64,000 nt of DNA. Origin: Sulfuricurvum sp. Lineage in GTDB: Bacteria; Campylobacterota; Campylobacteria; Campylobacterales; Sulfurimonadaceae. Under the pieces are notes generated by a model. The model worked only from the letters and a program-made list of their open reading frames with translations. It was not told where the DNA came from and did no database searches. Location of the stretch: contig NZ_JAQTUH010000001.1 of the NCBI RefSeq assembly GCF_028710345.1, positions 248,001 to 312,000 of the forward strand. The letters are read 5' to 3'. Below are positions 28,120-37,884 of the stretch, one piece after another. The position numbers and the translations under genes are program-made. The first letter of the stretch is position 1. Each line of letters begins with the position of its first letter.

Positions 28120-30300
28120 TATTGTATCTAAAGTTTCTTTAGGGGAGGCGAATGGTGTAATCGGCTTTTTAATCTGATTTCTTGATTTTTCAAATGCGTG
28201 ATAGAGGGTGGTATAAAAAACATTAACGTCAATAGGTTTGGCTATGTGCCCATTCATACCGGCTTGCGAAATTTTTTCAATTTCACCTTCTAGTGTATTG
28301 CCGGTAATAGCAATAATGGGTATGAAATCTTTTTCAGGTTCTTTTCGGATAATTTGCGCCGCTTCATATCCATCCATAATCGGCATTTGAATATCCATTA
28401 ATATAACGCAAATATCAGGGTTCATTTCCACAATTTCAACTGCCTCTTTTCCTGTTTTTGCGGTGATAATATTGATAGATGTACCTGAGAGTAAGCCAGA
28501 GATAATAGAACGGTTGATCTCATTGTCTTCCGCGAGTAGTAAGGAACGACCTGCGAAACGTTTTAATCCCTCTTTGAGTTTTTTGGTATTATCAAGATGT
28601 TTTTCTTCATTGGTCGCATACCCGTATACTGATAAAATAATTTTAAATAAGGCTTGTTGATTATACGGCTTTTGGAGGACAAATTCGCGCTGTTTTTTAG
28701 TATCTTCTCCGATCCATACGAGTTTAAGGGTATCATTTTTAATTTGCTCTTGTAGCTCTTTTTTTATGACTGGATTTAGGGTTATTTTAGAATCAAGAAA
28801 GAGAATATCAATAGAATAATATTTCATGGACGCTAATAGTTCACTCGCATCAGGGAGTGTTTTGACTTCATAATGGTAGTATTCCAGCCCACGCTGAAGA
28901 ACAGAAATATTATCAGGATTAGGATCAACTATCAGGGCATTTTTGTTCATCAAATCGGTGCTTGGAAGGCGATAGCGTCGTTTCTCATACTCAAAATCAG
29001 AATGAAGTTTGATGTCAAATGAGAAAGTGCTCCCTTTTCCAAGGATGCTGTGAACGTAAATACTTCCCCCCATGAGTGATACAAGATTTTTACAAATGGA
29101 GAGCCCTAGTCCACTGCCACCATATTTTCGTGAGATTGTATCATCGGCTTGGGTATAAGGGGTAAATAAATTTTTTACCTCATGCTCATCAATACCAATA
29201 CCGGTATCAATAACCTCAAAATTAATTTTTAGATTGACACGTGAGATTTGTTGTCCCCGTGCACGCAAGATGACTGAGCCTTGTTCGGTAAATTTAACGG
29301 CATTATTGAGTAAATTTACCAGTACTTGTAATAGTCTTAATGGATCACCAATCAGTTTATGAGGGACACTTTGATCAATATCAAAAATGACTTCAATCCC
29401 TTTTTCTTGCGCTTTATGAGCAACAATATTAGATATATCATCGAGGAGTGTATTGAGATCAAAAGGTATTTGCTCAATACTGACTTTGCCCGCTTCAATT
29501 TTAGAGTGATCCAAAATATCATTAATAAGACTAAGTAGTACATGTGCTGAGTCTTTGAGTTTGGTAATTTGGGTTCGTTGCGTTACTGTAAGACGTGATT
29601 CTAAAACTAGATGACTTATGCCGGTGATTGCATTGATAGGGGCGCGAACTTCATGACTCATCATAGCGATAAAATCATTTTTAGCTTGGATTGATTGTTG
29701 TAATGCCTCTTTTTTCTCACGAAGTTGTGTATATTCACTCTGAAGATGCCGAAATGTTTTTTCTCTCCAACCAATCCATCCGGCCCCTAGGCTAACTATA
29801 CTTCCCAATAAGATCCAAATAGATAGGGGAATCGTTGTTGAATGTCCGTGGGAAACAGCAGGAATTTTTTCAGGGGTAAGGGTTGATGCGATAGTCAAAG
29901 CAGCAGGATGGTTTTTGTTGGATGGTTGAACTTTAGTAGGCTGCTGTGTAAGTTCTTTGTTATGCTGTGCCAATAAAAAGAGGTAGTCATCCGCTACGCC
30001 ACGACTAACGGTTGCTTTGGGATGGTTTTTATGAACTGTTTGGAGGAAAAGCTCGGCATCTTCCCGTTTGTTAAAAGGTTCAGCAGCAATAATGTACCCA
30101 TCACCAGATTTTCGATATTGAATAATAAACTCTTTGGTATGGGCGTATTGTGAGACAGCACTGGTGGGATTATTTTGATAAGTTTCATATGCTTGTCGTG
30201 CGTCACGTTTAGAATTAAAACGTTCTAAAACAACTTTGTAGTTGTCGCTTAGAGCGAAAAGAGAGAAAGAAAAAGTAAAAAGTATTAATAGTAAACGCAT
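28111..30300 (-). CDS. Hybrid sensor histidine kinase with SPOR-like periplasmic domain
   Basis: 729 residues. Signal/anchor at 1-17; periplasmic region 20-155 whose first 80 residues (YKVVLERFNSKRDARQ ... GYIIAAEPFNKREDAE ... HPKATV) follow the beta-alpha-beta-beta-alpha-beta pattern of SPOR domains; membrane segment about 158-178; coiled coil; HisKA with His216 in MMSHEVRAP; HATPase (NLLNNAVKF, GTGIG, GSGLGLSI). Then a weak receiver-like domain (LIVDPNPDN, LFLDS) and a true receiver (LLLAEDNEINR, VILMDIQMP, AITGN, AKPID). No response regulator is adjacent. SPOR domains bind stripped glycan strands, so a cell-wall signal is inferred. Confidence 0.85.
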   Translation of the reverse strand: MRLLLILFTFSFSLFALSDNYKVVLERFNSKRDARQAYETYQNNPTSAVSQYAHTKEFIIQYRKSGDGYIIAAEPFNKREDAELFLQTVHKNHPKATVSRGVADDYLFLLAQHNKELTQQPTKVQPSNKNHPAALTIASTLTPEKIPAVSHGHSTTIPLSIWILLGSIVSLGAGWIGWREKTFRHLQSEYTQLREKKEALQQSIQAKNDFIAMMSHEVRAPINAITGISHLVLESRLTVTQRTQITKLKDSAHVLLSLINDILDHSKIEAGKVSIEQIPFDLNTLLDDISNIVAHKAQEKGIEVIFDIDQSVPHKLIGDPLRLLQVLVNLLNNAVKFTEQGSVILRARGQQISRVNLKINFEVIDTGIGIDEHEVKNLFTPYTQADDTISRKYGGSGLGLSICKNLVSLMGGSIYVHSILGKGSTFSFDIKLHSDFEYEKRRYRLPSTDLMNKNALIVDPNPDNISVLQRGLEYYHYEVKTLPDASELLASMKYYSIDILFLDSKITLNPVIKKELQEQIKNDTLKLVWIGEDTKKQREFVLQKPYNQQALFKIILSVYGYATNEEKHLDNTKKLKEGLKRFAGRSLLLAEDNEINRSIISGLLSGTSINIITAKTGKEAVEIVEMNPDICVILMDIQMPIMDGYEAAQIIRKEPEKDFIPIIAITGNTLEGEIEKISQAGMNGHIAKPIDVNVFYTTLYHAFEKSRNQIKKPITPFASPKETLDTITV

Positions 30301-30369
30301 AATTTCCTCAGTTTGCTTTTTGCAAGTGTTGATTCTACCTTAAAAAAGTAAAAGAAATGTTATAAATTA

Positions 30370-30957
30370 CTAGATGATATGTCCCATACACTCTTTTTTG
30401 GTTCTAAGATATCCTTCATTATAAGGGTTCGGGTCAATAACAACAGGGATTCGCTCTACAATCTCGACATCCAAATCTTCGACTACGAGAACTTTCGCGG
30501 GATTATTGGTCAGAAGACGAATTTTTTTGAGTCCGAAATCGTTAAATACTTCCCGTACAACATCGTAAGTACGTTGATCGGGTGCAAAACCAAGTTCTAC
30601 ATTAGCCTCTATGGTATTACGTCCTAGATCTTGCAATGCATAGGCATTGAGCTTGTTCAATAAACCGATATTTCGCCCCTCTTGAGCATGATAAATAATC
30701 AATCCTCCTTGATCAGCAATCAGCTTGAGTGCTTTATGAAGTTGATTATTGCAGTCGCATTTAATACTGCCGAAAGTGTCTCCTGTTAAACATTGTGAAT
30801 GGATACGGACAAGGGGGGCTTCTACAGTGTTAAAATTTTCTGTAAAGATAGCTAGATGTTCTTGACATCCTTCTTTATAGGCACGTATTTTAAAGTGACC
30901 GTATTTGCTAGGGAGGTTGGCAATGGATGATTTTTCAAAGGTTATGTGATTCTTCAT
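30370..30957 (-). CDS. ribA: GTP cyclohydrolase II
   Basis: First step of riboflavin synthesis: GTP to diaminopyrimidine, formate and pyrophosphate. 195 residues from ATG 30957. Seen: zinc site CLTGDTFGSIKCDC (about 80-93), YHAQEGRNIGL with catalytic residues, and RLLTNNPAKV. Stand-alone, without the RibB half that many bacteria fuse to it. A longer frame upstream (24 codons) has no good start signal and runs into the hemB promoter region. It is divergent from hemB. Confidence 0.95.
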   Translation of the reverse strand: MKNHITFEKSSIANLPSKYGHFKIRAYKEGCQEHLAIFTENFNTVEAPLVRIHSQCLTGDTFGSIKCDCNNQLHKALKLIADQGGLIIYHAQEGRNIGLLNKLNAYALQDLGRNTIEANVELGFAPDQRTYDVVREVFNDFGLKKIRLLTNNPAKVLVVEDLDVEIVERIPVVIDPNPYNEGYLRTKKECMGHII

Positions 30958-31032
30958 GTGGAAATTATAATTCGCTTTTCTTAATCTAACACGCGCTACA
31001 CTTGCATAACATTTTATTTTGGAGCACATTTT

Positions 31033-31998
31033 ATGGATCGCTTTCGTCGTACACGTTTAAATACACATCTACGTTCTTTGGTGCGTGAAACCCATGTTGG
31101 TGTGAATGATTTTATTTATCCACTATTTGTGAGACCGGGAGAGGGGATTAAAACAGAGGTCTCTTCGATGCCGGGTGTCTATCAAATGTCTCTCGATGAG
31201 ATTTTGAAAGAGTGTGAACTTCTCCAATCCTTAGGACTTTATTCGATTATTTTATTTGGTATTCCGGAAGTTAAAGATTCGGTTGGGAGCGATGCATTGT
31301 GTGACCACGGAATTATTGCAACAGCCGTTCGTGCTATTAAACATGCGTATCCGAAAATGTTTGTCGTGACGGATTTGTGTTTTTGTGAATATACCGATCA
31401 TGGTCATTGCGGTATTTTAGATCATGTTCATGAAACAGTGGATAATGATTTGACTCTTGGAATTTCAGCACAGCAAGCTCTTGTCCATGCTAGGGCAGGT
31501 GTAGATATGATTGCCCCATCAGGGATGATGGACGGTATTATTACAACATTGCGTGATGCACTTGATGGGGGAGGGTATGAAAATCTCCCTATTATGAGTT
31601 ATTCGACCAAGTTTGCAAGTGGATACTATGGACCGTTTCGTGATGTAGCTGAATCGGTTCCGAGTTTCGGTGATCGCTCTACCTACCAAATGGATCCTGC
31701 AAATCGACGCGAAGCTTTACGTGAAAGTTTGGCCGATGAGGCTCAGGGGGCAGATATATTAATGGTGAAGCCGGCATTGGCGTATCTTGATATTATCCGT
31801 GATATTCGAGAAGCATCAAATCTACCTTTAGCCGTTTACAATGTTAGTGGTGAATATGCGATGCTCAAACATGCCGGTGCGGCAGGTTTGATTGATTACA
31901 ATCGTGTTATGATGGAGACGATGATTGGTTTCAAACGTGCAGGTGCAGATATCATTATTAGTTATCATGCTAAAGAAGTAGCGCGACTTTTAAATTAA
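31033..31998 (+). CDS. hemB: Porphobilinogen synthase (ALA dehydratase)
   Basis: Condenses two 5-aminolevulinate molecules in haem synthesis. 321 residues. Seen: [16 protein letters not shown] with the three zinc cysteines (about 117-132), [22 protein letters not shown] with the active-site lysine, and [14 protein letters not shown] with the second. Cysteine-rich metal site points to the zinc-dependent type. It precedes argF, as in Campylobacter (from memory). SD TTGGAG. Confidence 0.97.
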   Translation: MDRFRRTRLNTHLRSLVRETHVGVNDFIYPLFVRPGEGIKTEVSSMPGVYQMSLDEILKECELLQSLGLYSIILFGIPEVKDSVGSDALCDHGIIATAVRAIKHAYPKMFVVTDLCFCEYTDHGHCGILDHVHETVDNDLTLGISAQQALVHARAGVDMIAPSGMMDGIITTLRDALDGGGYENLPIMSYSTKFASGYYGPFRDVAESVPSFGDRSTYQMDPANRREALRESLADEAQGADILMVKPALAYLDIIRDIREASNLPLAVYNVSGEYAMLKHAGAAGLIDYNRVMMETMIGFKRAGADIIISYHAKEVARLLN

Positions 31999-32014
31999 TA
32001 AAATATTTTTATGA

Positions 32015-32020
32015 TATGAT
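32015..32020 (+). promoter_or_regulatory. Possible argF -10 box TATGAT
   Basis: TATGAT lies 24 bases before the GTG start in the 46-base gap after hemB, which is AT-rich. No ArgR box was recognised. Confidence 0.35.
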
Positions 32021-32044
32021 TGTTTTTTGTATCGAAGGAATGAT

Positions 32045-32974
32045 GTGAGACACTTTTTAACATTAAAAGATTACACCAAAGAAGAGATCCTTGAGATTGT
32101 CGATTTGGCGTTAGCGATTAAGCAAGAGCAAAAAGCTCGGACCCCTCACCCTTATTTAGCGGGTCAGACTTTAGCTATGATTTTTGAAAAAAGCTCAACA
32201 CGTACTCGTGTCAGTTTTGAGACGGGGATGTTTCAGTTGGGAGGACATGCCTTATTTCTCTCTAACCGTGATATCCATTTAGGGCGGGGTGAGCCTGTAA
32301 AAGATACGGCGCGTGTGATCTCCTCCATGTGTGATATGGTAATGATCCGTACCTATGAGCACTCAAAACTCGAAGAGTTCTCTACTTACTCCCAAGTACC
32401 CGTTATTAATGGACTGAGTGATAGTTATCATCCCGTACAGTTAATTGCCGATTATATGACAATGGTAGAGTGCGGTCGTCATATACATCCGATAGTAGCC
32501 TATATCGGAGATGGAAATAATATGACCCATTCATGGTTGATGCTAGCGAGTAAGCTAGGTTTTGAACTTCGAGTCGCAACCCCGAAAGGGTACGAATGCG
32601 ATCCTGTGATTGTGGCAGAGGCAATGCAGTTTGCCCAAGTGAGCGGTGCAAAACTCATCTTTACCAATGATCCGAAAATTGCAGTACAAGGTGCAACGGT
32701 AGTGACTACCGATACATGGATATCCATGGGACAAGAGGAAGAAAAAGCTCAGCGACTTCGTGATTTTTCAGGATACATCGTGGATGATTCTTTGATGGCA
32801 ATAGCTGATCCGTATGCTATATTTTTACATTGTTTGCCGGCATACCGTGAAGTAGAGGTGAGTGAGAGTGTTTTAGAAGGAGCGCAAAGTGTTATTTTCC
32901 AAGAGGCTGAAAATCGTCTTCATGGACAAAAAGGGTTAATGGTTTGGCTAGATAAACATCGAAAAGGGGTATAA
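32045..32974 (+). CDS. argF: Ornithine carbamoyltransferase
   Basis: Makes citrulline from ornithine and carbamoyl phosphate. 309 residues from GTG 32045 ([15 protein letters not shown]), with AAGGAA 4-6 bases before it; a TTG at 32027 is possible but has no SD. Seen: [11 protein letters not shown] (carbamoyl phosphate binding, about residues 44-54), the [11 protein letters not shown] loop, and [11 protein letters not shown] with the ornithine-site cysteine. The next gene, a multihaem cytochrome, begins right after the stop. Confidence 0.96.
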   Translation: MRHFLTLKDYTKEEILEIVDLALAIKQEQKARTPHPYLAGQTLAMIFEKSSTRTRVSFETGMFQLGGHALFLSNRDIHLGRGEPVKDTARVISSMCDMVMIRTYEHSKLEEFSTYSQVPVINGLSDSYHPVQLIADYMTMVECGRHIHPIVAYIGDGNNMTHSWLMLASKLGFELRVATPKGYECDPVIVAEAMQFAQVSGAKLIFTNDPKIAVQGATVVTTDTWISMGQEEEKAQRLRDFSGYIVDDSLMAIADPYAIFLHCLPAYREVEVSESVLEGAQSVIFQEAENRLHGQKGLMVWLDKHRKGV

Positions 32975-34162
32975 ATGCGTTGGTTACTGATAATAAGTTT
33001 ACTTGGTGTGTGGATAAATGCTGCTGAAGTAGTGGCAGTTGGTGATAAATACAAAAATTCGGATAAATGCCGAGCGTGTCATAATCATATTGTCAATCAA
33101 TGGGATACGTCGTGGCACAGTAAATCTCATTATGGTAATGATGAGTACTTTCAAAAAACAATCGACTATATGTCTCGTAAAACTCATAAATCGGTAGGTA
33201 CTCTCAAAGTTGAATGTGCAACGTGTCATAATCCTCGTATCTCAGTAACAAAAACAAGTGCGGAGTATGAAGCACTTGCTTCGATTAATGCGGCCGGTAA
33301 CACAAAAGTTGATAAAGCACTAGGCAGTGATACTATTGCTGAAGGGATAAATTGCGTAGTATGTCATAACATCGATCAAATTCACGATGGGTTACCAGAT
33401 AGTGAGCGGGGGATGAATCGTGTAACTTGGATGAAATCAGGGGTAATGAGCGGTCCATTTGATGATGCTAAATCGCCGTATCATCAAGTTGAACATCGCG
33501 ACTTTATGGATACCAACCCTAATCAGCTTTGTTTTGTTTGTCATGCAAACGATACCTCTGAGGAAGGGCATCGTTTTATCAATATGAAAGCTGATTTTAA
33601 AAGTGGTGCTAAAACGTGCGTCGATTGCCATATGAGCCCTCGCAAAGAGGGAGTAGCCGCAACCTTACGTGATTCAAAAGGTGATCAGAAAAAACGTCAA
33701 ATTCGAACCCATGGATTTGTGGGCGCACACACTGAGAGTATGTGGCAGGGCGCATTGAGTGTAAGTGGACGTAAAACCTCTAAAGGTTTGGAAGTGACAT
33801 TGAATAATTCTCAGCCACATGCACTTCCAAATGGTTTTGGATCACGAGAAATTTTGATTGAAGCTAACTATATGAATAATTCTCAACTTGTTAAAAGTGA
33901 AGTTCTTTCGTTAACCTCTAAATTTTTAAGTAAACGTGGTACACCGACAGTCCCTCATTTAGCGGATAAAACAGTTGAAAGCGTATCGATACCGGCACAG
34001 GGTTCTAAATCATTTATCCTTCCATTGGCCCCTAATAGCAATCAAGTTGTGGTTGTGGTTTCGTATCGATTGGTTAATGATGAAGTGAGAGGATTGCTAG
34101 AGCTTACAGATCCGATTTGGTCGAAAAAAATGGTGATTCAAAAAGTAACCATCAAACTTTAA
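32975..34162 (+). CDS. Secreted pentahaem cytochrome c
   Basis: 395 residues with a signal peptide (MRWLLIISLLGVWINA). Five CXXCH motifs: CRACH, CATCH, CVVCH, CFVCH and CVDCH, all in the first 210 residues, with many extra histidines for distal ligands. The remaining 180 residues look like a beta-rich domain with no haem site. It resembles cytochrome c554-type multihaem proteins but I cannot name its partner. No NapC/NrfH quinol anchor is next to it. It is joined to argF without a gap, an odd pairing likely due to shared transcription only. Confidence 0.85.
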   Translation: MRWLLIISLLGVWINAAEVVAVGDKYKNSDKCRACHNHIVNQWDTSWHSKSHYGNDEYFQKTIDYMSRKTHKSVGTLKVECATCHNPRISVTKTSAEYEALASINAAGNTKVDKALGSDTIAEGINCVVCHNIDQIHDGLPDSERGMNRVTWMKSGVMSGPFDDAKSPYHQVEHRDFMDTNPNQLCFVCHANDTSEEGHRFINMKADFKSGAKTCVDCHMSPRKEGVAATLRDSKGDQKKRQIRTHGFVGAHTESMWQGALSVSGRKTSKGLEVTLNNSQPHALPNGFGSREILIEANYMNNSQLVKSEVLSLTSKFLSKRGTPTVPHLADKTVESVSIPAQGSKSFILPLAPNSNQVVVVVSYRLVNDEVRGLLELTDPIWSKKMVIQKVTIKL

Positions 34163-34185
34163 ATTAAGGGGTTTATCCCTTAATT
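34162..34185. terminator. Bidirectional terminator
   Basis: AATTAAGGG / CCCTTAATT with a 6-base loop contains the stop codons of both convergent genes. A/T runs lie on both sides, so it can stop both transcripts. Confidence 0.75.
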
Positions 34186-34383
34186 CATCTCTACTTTAAT
34201 CAGTAGATCATTCCCCTCTTCGACTACAATAAAATTGTGTTTACGACAGAAAGTTTCATTCATCTCTTCAGCCCATCCATTTGCTTCGATGAGTGCATCA
34301 TCTTTGTTTTCAAATGTTTTGACGGATGCCATTCCGCTGCGTTTAAAACATCCACACTCTTTTTCGATTTTTACATTATACAT
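34180..34383 (-). CDS. Small conserved hypothetical protein
   Basis: 67 residues, start MYNVKIEKECGCFKRSG with SD AAGGAGT. It contains CGC and a later FCRKH, so a metal site or redox cysteines are possible. The pattern of strand-helix-strand (VKTFENKDDALIEANGWAEEMNE, NFIVVEEGNDLLIKVE) suggests a compact alpha/beta fold. I believe similar proteins occur in related genomes but know no function. Confidence 0.75.
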   Translation of the reverse strand: MYNVKIEKECGCFKRSGMASVKTFENKDDALIEANGWAEEMNETFCRKHNFIVVEEGNDLLIKVEMN

Positions 34384-34767
34384 AACTCATACTCCTTGGT
34401 AATAATTTTGCAAGTATAATCATTGAAAGTTAAAAATATGTGACGAAATATAAACAATTTGAAACTAAAGATTCACTTTATCTTTTATTACTCTTAGCTT
34501 ATCAGGAGTAATTATGCTTTACTAAGCTATAATTCGCTCGAAATTTTTGGGTGCCTTCGTAAAGCTTTAAAAAATCTAAAACTTTACTAAGGTACCTTCC
34601 ATGGTAGAGAGATTACTCTTTCGAAAATTTATTGCCCACGAGGGCTTAACATCACGTCACGCTCGCACGCATAGCAACATGGGCTTTTTAGGAAATATTT
34701 TTACATAACTATGTGAAAAACGGATTCCTTATTTTGCGCGGGTGGCGTTTATAAAAAAGGTAGAAAT
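34384..34767 (+). other. Gene-free region: promoter and long leader of the DEAD-box gene
   Basis: 384 bases without a supported gene. The left 140 bases are AT-rich and hold the promoter of the small minus-strand gene. From about 34540 the RNA leader can form a 15-pair stem, 34550-34564 with 34582-34596 (one mismatch, one G-U). GCCC at 34634 can pair either with GGGC at 34642 or with TGGGC at 34680, the latter followed by TTTTT. This looks like a leader with a possible early terminator; function not proven. Confidence 0.5.
34528..34533 (+). promoter_or_regulatory. -10 box TATAAT for the DEAD-box gene
   Basis: AAGCTATAATTCG lies 235 bases upstream of the ATG, implying an unusually long 5' leader of about 228 bases. 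A small hairpin GCTTtactAAGC sits just upstream. Confidence 0.5.
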
Positions 34768-36393
34768 ATGAATAACGTAGAAACAGAAGTAGTCGTAGCC
34801 GACACAAATAGTGCAACCTTTGCCGATTTCGGTCTTCGTAAAGAGATTATGCAAAGTATTGATTTTGCTGGATTTAAAACACCGAGTCCAATCCAACAAA
34901 TGGTTATACCGGTTATTATGGAGGGACGTGACGTTGTAGGTCAAGCCCATACCGGTACAGGTAAAACAGCAGCATTCGGTTTGCCATCATTGAATAAAAT
35001 GAACATGAAGGGTGGGATCGAAATCCTTATTATCACCCCTACACGTGAACTTGCTAATCAAGTAAGCGATGAGATGTTTAAATACGGAAAACATTTGGGT
35101 GCACGAACTGTAACCATTTATGGAGGAAGCTCATACAATCGTCAGCTTGATCTTATTGATCGCGGTGCACAGGTTATTATCGCTACTCCAGGACGTTTGC
35201 TCGATATGTTGAGTCGTGATATGCTTAAAGGTTTTGCCCCTTCAACCGTTATTTTGGATGAAGCAGATGAGATGCTTGATATGGGCTTTTTGGATGATAT
35301 TAACGAAATTTTCACCTATCTTCCGACTGAGCGTCAAACATTATTGTTCTCAGCTACAATGCCTCAGCCGATTAAAAATCTTGCAGAGCGTATTTTGGTG
35401 AACCCATTTTTTGCTTCTATTACCAAATCAGAGACGACCAATACCGATATTACGCAACAATATTACGTAATCGAAGAGTCTGAGCGTGATGATGCAATTA
35501 TCCGTTTGATGGATGCTGAAGATGCTCAAAAAACGGTCGTATTTTGTCGTACCAAAAAAGAGGTAGATCGCCTCTCAAACGTTCTATCGGCTGCTGGATA
35601 TTCTGCAAAAGGTCTTCATGGTGATATGGAACAACGTCAACGTGAAAGTGTTATCAAAGGGGTAAAATCGGATGCATTTGATGTATTGATTGCTACTGAC
35701 GTTGCCGCTCGTGGATTGCATATCGATGGGATTACCCATGTATTTAACTACCATATCCCATTTGATCCTGAAAGTTATGTTCACCGTATCGGACGTACAG
35801 GACGTGCAGGTCATAAAGGTGTTGCGATTACTTTGGTTACTCCGTTGGAGTTCAAAGAACTTCAACGTATCCGCTCAAAAGTGGGTACGACGATGGAGCA
35901 CGCTTATATTCCAAGCAAAATGGACGTTAAAAACTCTCAAGTTAACCGTCTTTTGGCTGAAATTGAAAAACAACACGTGTATGATGAAGCGCATAAAGTT
36001 CTCGATGCATTGAAAGAAGATTTCGATCAAGATCAAATTGCCTATAAATTGATCTCTTTATTGATGGAACGTAATACTGTCCAAGGACCAAATCAAATCG
36101 GTATCTCAGCAGAACGTATGGAAAAAATTCTCCATAATCTTGAGAGCCGTGGTGGACACGGTGGCGGTGGTAACCGTCGCGGTGGCGGATACCGTGGTAA
36201 TAACAATCGTAGCGGCGGAGGCGGTGGATACCGTGGTAATAACGACCGTAACGGTGGTGGTGAGCGTAGTTCTTCAGGCGGTGGATACCGTGGAAATAAT
36301 GACCGTAATAGCGGTGGTGGAGAGCGCAGTGGCGGTGGAGAACGAGGCGATCGTTCACGCAGTTTCAGCGGACAAAACCGCTCACGTAGTTAA
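34768..36393 (+). CDS. DEAD-box RNA helicase
   Basis: 541 residues. Q-motif FAGFKTPSPIQ, motif I AHTGTGKTAA, Ia PTRELANQ, II DEADEML, III SATMP, then ATDVAARGLHIDG and HRIGRTGRAG: the full set of ATP- and RNA-binding motifs. After about residue 460 comes a Gly/Arg/Asn-rich tail with repeats of GGYRGNN(D/N)R, which probably binds RNA without sequence preference. Likely role: cold-adapted RNA unwinding, ribosome assembly or RNA decay, as for CsdA/RhlE/RhpA types. SD AAAAAGG precedes the ATG. Confidence 0.95.
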   Translation: MNNVETEVVVADTNSATFADFGLRKEIMQSIDFAGFKTPSPIQQMVIPVIMEGRDVVGQAHTGTGKTAAFGLPSLNKMNMKGGIEILIITPTRELANQVSDEMFKYGKHLGARTVTIYGGSSYNRQLDLIDRGAQVIIATPGRLLDMLSRDMLKGFAPSTVILDEADEMLDMGFLDDINEIFTYLPTERQTLLFSATMPQPIKNLAERILVNPFFASITKSETTNTDITQQYYVIEESERDDAIIRLMDAEDAQKTVVFCRTKKEVDRLSNVLSAAGYSAKGLHGDMEQRQRESVIKGVKSDAFDVLIATDVAARGLHIDGITHVFNYHIPFDPESYVHRIGRTGRAGHKGVAITLVTPLEFKELQRIRSKVGTTMEHAYIPSKMDVKNSQVNRLLAEIEKQHVYDEAHKVLDALKEDFDQDQIAYKLISLLMERNTVQGPNQIGISAERMEKILHNLESRGGHGGGGNRRGGGYRGNNNRSGGGGGYRGNNDRNGGGERSSSGGGYRGNNDRNSGGGERSGGGERGDRSRSFSGQNRSRS

Positions 36394-36397
36394 TAAG

Positions 36398-36416
36398 ATT
36401 TCGGCTTAGCCGAAAT
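36398..36416. terminator. Bidirectional terminator
   Basis: ATTTCGGC tta GCCGAAAT, a perfect 8-pair stem, lies between the convergent DEAD-box and HIT genes and includes the HIT stop codon. Confidence 0.75.
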
Positions 36417-36777
36417 TCTTCGCTAGACTTTCTTTAATCTTTTCTATAAACGGCTCCATTGATACCTCTAAATTAAATCCCTCTCTTTGTTTTATCCCCC
36501 ACATCGGTTCAGGAAAATACTCATCGTTTTCAAAGCGTGCCATAATATGCCAATGGACACGTGGAAGCATATTACCAAAGGAAGCGATATTGATTTTAGC
36601 AGGATTAAAATAGGCAATCATCTCTTTTTCGATAATGTCTAGGGCATCCCATATCGCTTTTTTTTCTTCAGCACTACACTCTGAGAACTCTTTGTGGGGT
36701 GTATGAGTAAAGATTTTGAGCCAAGGGATTTGTGATTCGTGAAGTTCGATGTAAATAAGAGAGTTTGAGTAAATCAT
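36406..36777 (-). CDS. HIT-domain nucleotide hydrolase
   Basis: 123 residues. The histidine triad appears as RVHWHIMARF near residues 73-82; the classical third His of the HxHxH loop is replaced (HWHIMA), so activity may be limited or of the Ap4A-hydrolase-like variant. An upstream GNMLPRVH segment and conserved N-terminus (YIELHESQIPWLKIFTH) fit the family. Substrates would be dinucleoside polyphosphates or nucleotidyl adducts. It stands alone between a terminator and a palindromic repeat. Confidence 0.85.
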   Translation of the reverse strand: MIYSNSLIYIELHESQIPWLKIFTHTPHKEFSECSAEEKKAIWDALDIIEKEMIAYFNPAKINIASFGNMLPRVHWHIMARFENDEYFPEPMWGIKQREGFNLEVSMEPFIEKIKESLAKNFG

Positions 36778-36791
36778 GGATGACCTTGTTT

Positions 36792-36864
36792 GTCATTCCC
36801 AACTTGATTGGGAATCCAGAAGTTTAATTAAAAAAGATGGATACCGTATCAAGTACGGCATGAC
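36792..36864. repeat. GTCATT...ATGAC palindromic repeat, copy C
   Basis: First stem CCCAACttgATTGGG-type (CCCAA/TTGGG), second stem ACCGTA/TACGGC around TCAAG. It has the same layout as other copies but different stem bases. It lies between fabH (ends 36868) and the HIT gene (starts 36777). Confidence 0.85.
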
Positions 36865-36867
36865 GAA

Positions 36868-37860
36868 CTAAATTCCTTTACCTGCAAAAGGAACGAGGGC
36901 ACTGCCCCATGTTAATCCGCCGCCAAATGCATCGAGAAGCATCAATTCGCCATTTTGCAAGCGACCTGATTCATAGATATCATTGATTGCCATCGGAATG
37001 GAAGCTCCTGAGGTGTTACCGTATTTCTCAACGGTGAGAACAACTTGTTCTTCTTTCATGTTAAGAGCATCTCCTACAGCTTTGATAATACGATAATTTG
37101 CTTGATGCGGAACAAAATGTTTAACGGCTGATGCATCAATTTTATTCTCTTCTAATATAGCAACAACATCGCTGGTGAGGGTACGAACCGCAACTTTAAA
37201 GGTTTCATTCCCTTTCATTTTCATAAAACACGCAGAAGCTTCCAAATCATCGTGAACGGAACCGCTTCCACCGTTAGGTGACATGAGAAGATCAGCATAG
37301 GAACCATCTGAACCGGTATGAATATCGATAATAGCTTCTGACTTATCAGTAGTAGCACTTATGAGTGCAGCACCGGCACCATCACCAAACAAGATACAGG
37401 TTCCGCGATCAGTGTAATCAGTAATGGCGCTAAGCTTTTCAGCACCAATGATGAGAACATTTTTTTTCATCCCCGATTCGATAAATGCTTTAGCAACACC
37501 GAGTGCATAGACAAATCCGGTACAGGCAGCCGATAAATCAAAGGCAGTTACTTTTTCAAGTCCAAGTTTGGTAGCAATGATAGCTGCGGTTGAGGGCATA
37601 CAAAAGTAATCAGGTGAAATGGTGGCACAAACAACCATATCGATATCACTCGGGTTGATTCCTGAACGCTCAATTGCTTGTTTGGCGGCATTAACACCCA
37701 TATCACTAGTGGTTTCATCTATTGCAGCGATACGGCGCTCTTTTATCCCTGTGCGCTTGAAAATCCACTCATCACTGGTATCGACCATTTTTTCTAAATC
37801 AGCATTAGAGAGTATTTTAGAGGGGACATAAGAGCCTATAGAACGGAACGCTGCATACAT
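36868..37860 (-). CDS. fabH: Beta-ketoacyl-ACP synthase III
   Basis: Starts fatty acid chains by condensing acetyl-CoA with malonyl-ACP. 330 residues. Catalytic Cys in [14 protein letters not shown] (about 112), His in [12 protein letters not shown] (about 247) and Asn in [11 protein letters not shown] (about 277). N-terminal [15 protein letters not shown] is family-typical. It is the last gene of the ndk-DUF177-rpmF-plsX-fabH operon, 24 bases after plsX. A repeat element follows its stop and may end the transcript. Confidence 0.97.
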   Translation of the reverse strand: MYAAFRSIGSYVPSKILSNADLEKMVDTSDEWIFKRTGIKERRIAAIDETTSDMGVNAAKQAIERSGINPSDIDMVVCATISPDYFCMPSTAAIIATKLGLEKVTAFDLSAACTGFVYALGVAKAFIESGMKKNVLIIGAEKLSAITDYTDRGTCILFGDGAGAALISATTDKSEAIIDIHTGSDGSYADLLMSPNGGSGSVHDDLEASACFMKMKGNETFKVAVRTLTSDVVAILEENKIDASAVKHFVPHQANYRIIKAVGDALNMKEEQVVLTVEKYGNTSGASIPMAINDIYESGRLQNGELMLLDAFGGGLTWGSALVPFAGKGI

Positions 37861-37884
37861 GATTCGCCTTTGTGTGCCGAATTT

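Noticed and set aside
35942-36409. His/Tyr/Arg-rich and Val-rich frames in the DEAD-box tail region
   Set aside because: Shadows of the Gly/Arg-rich repeats of the helicase tail.
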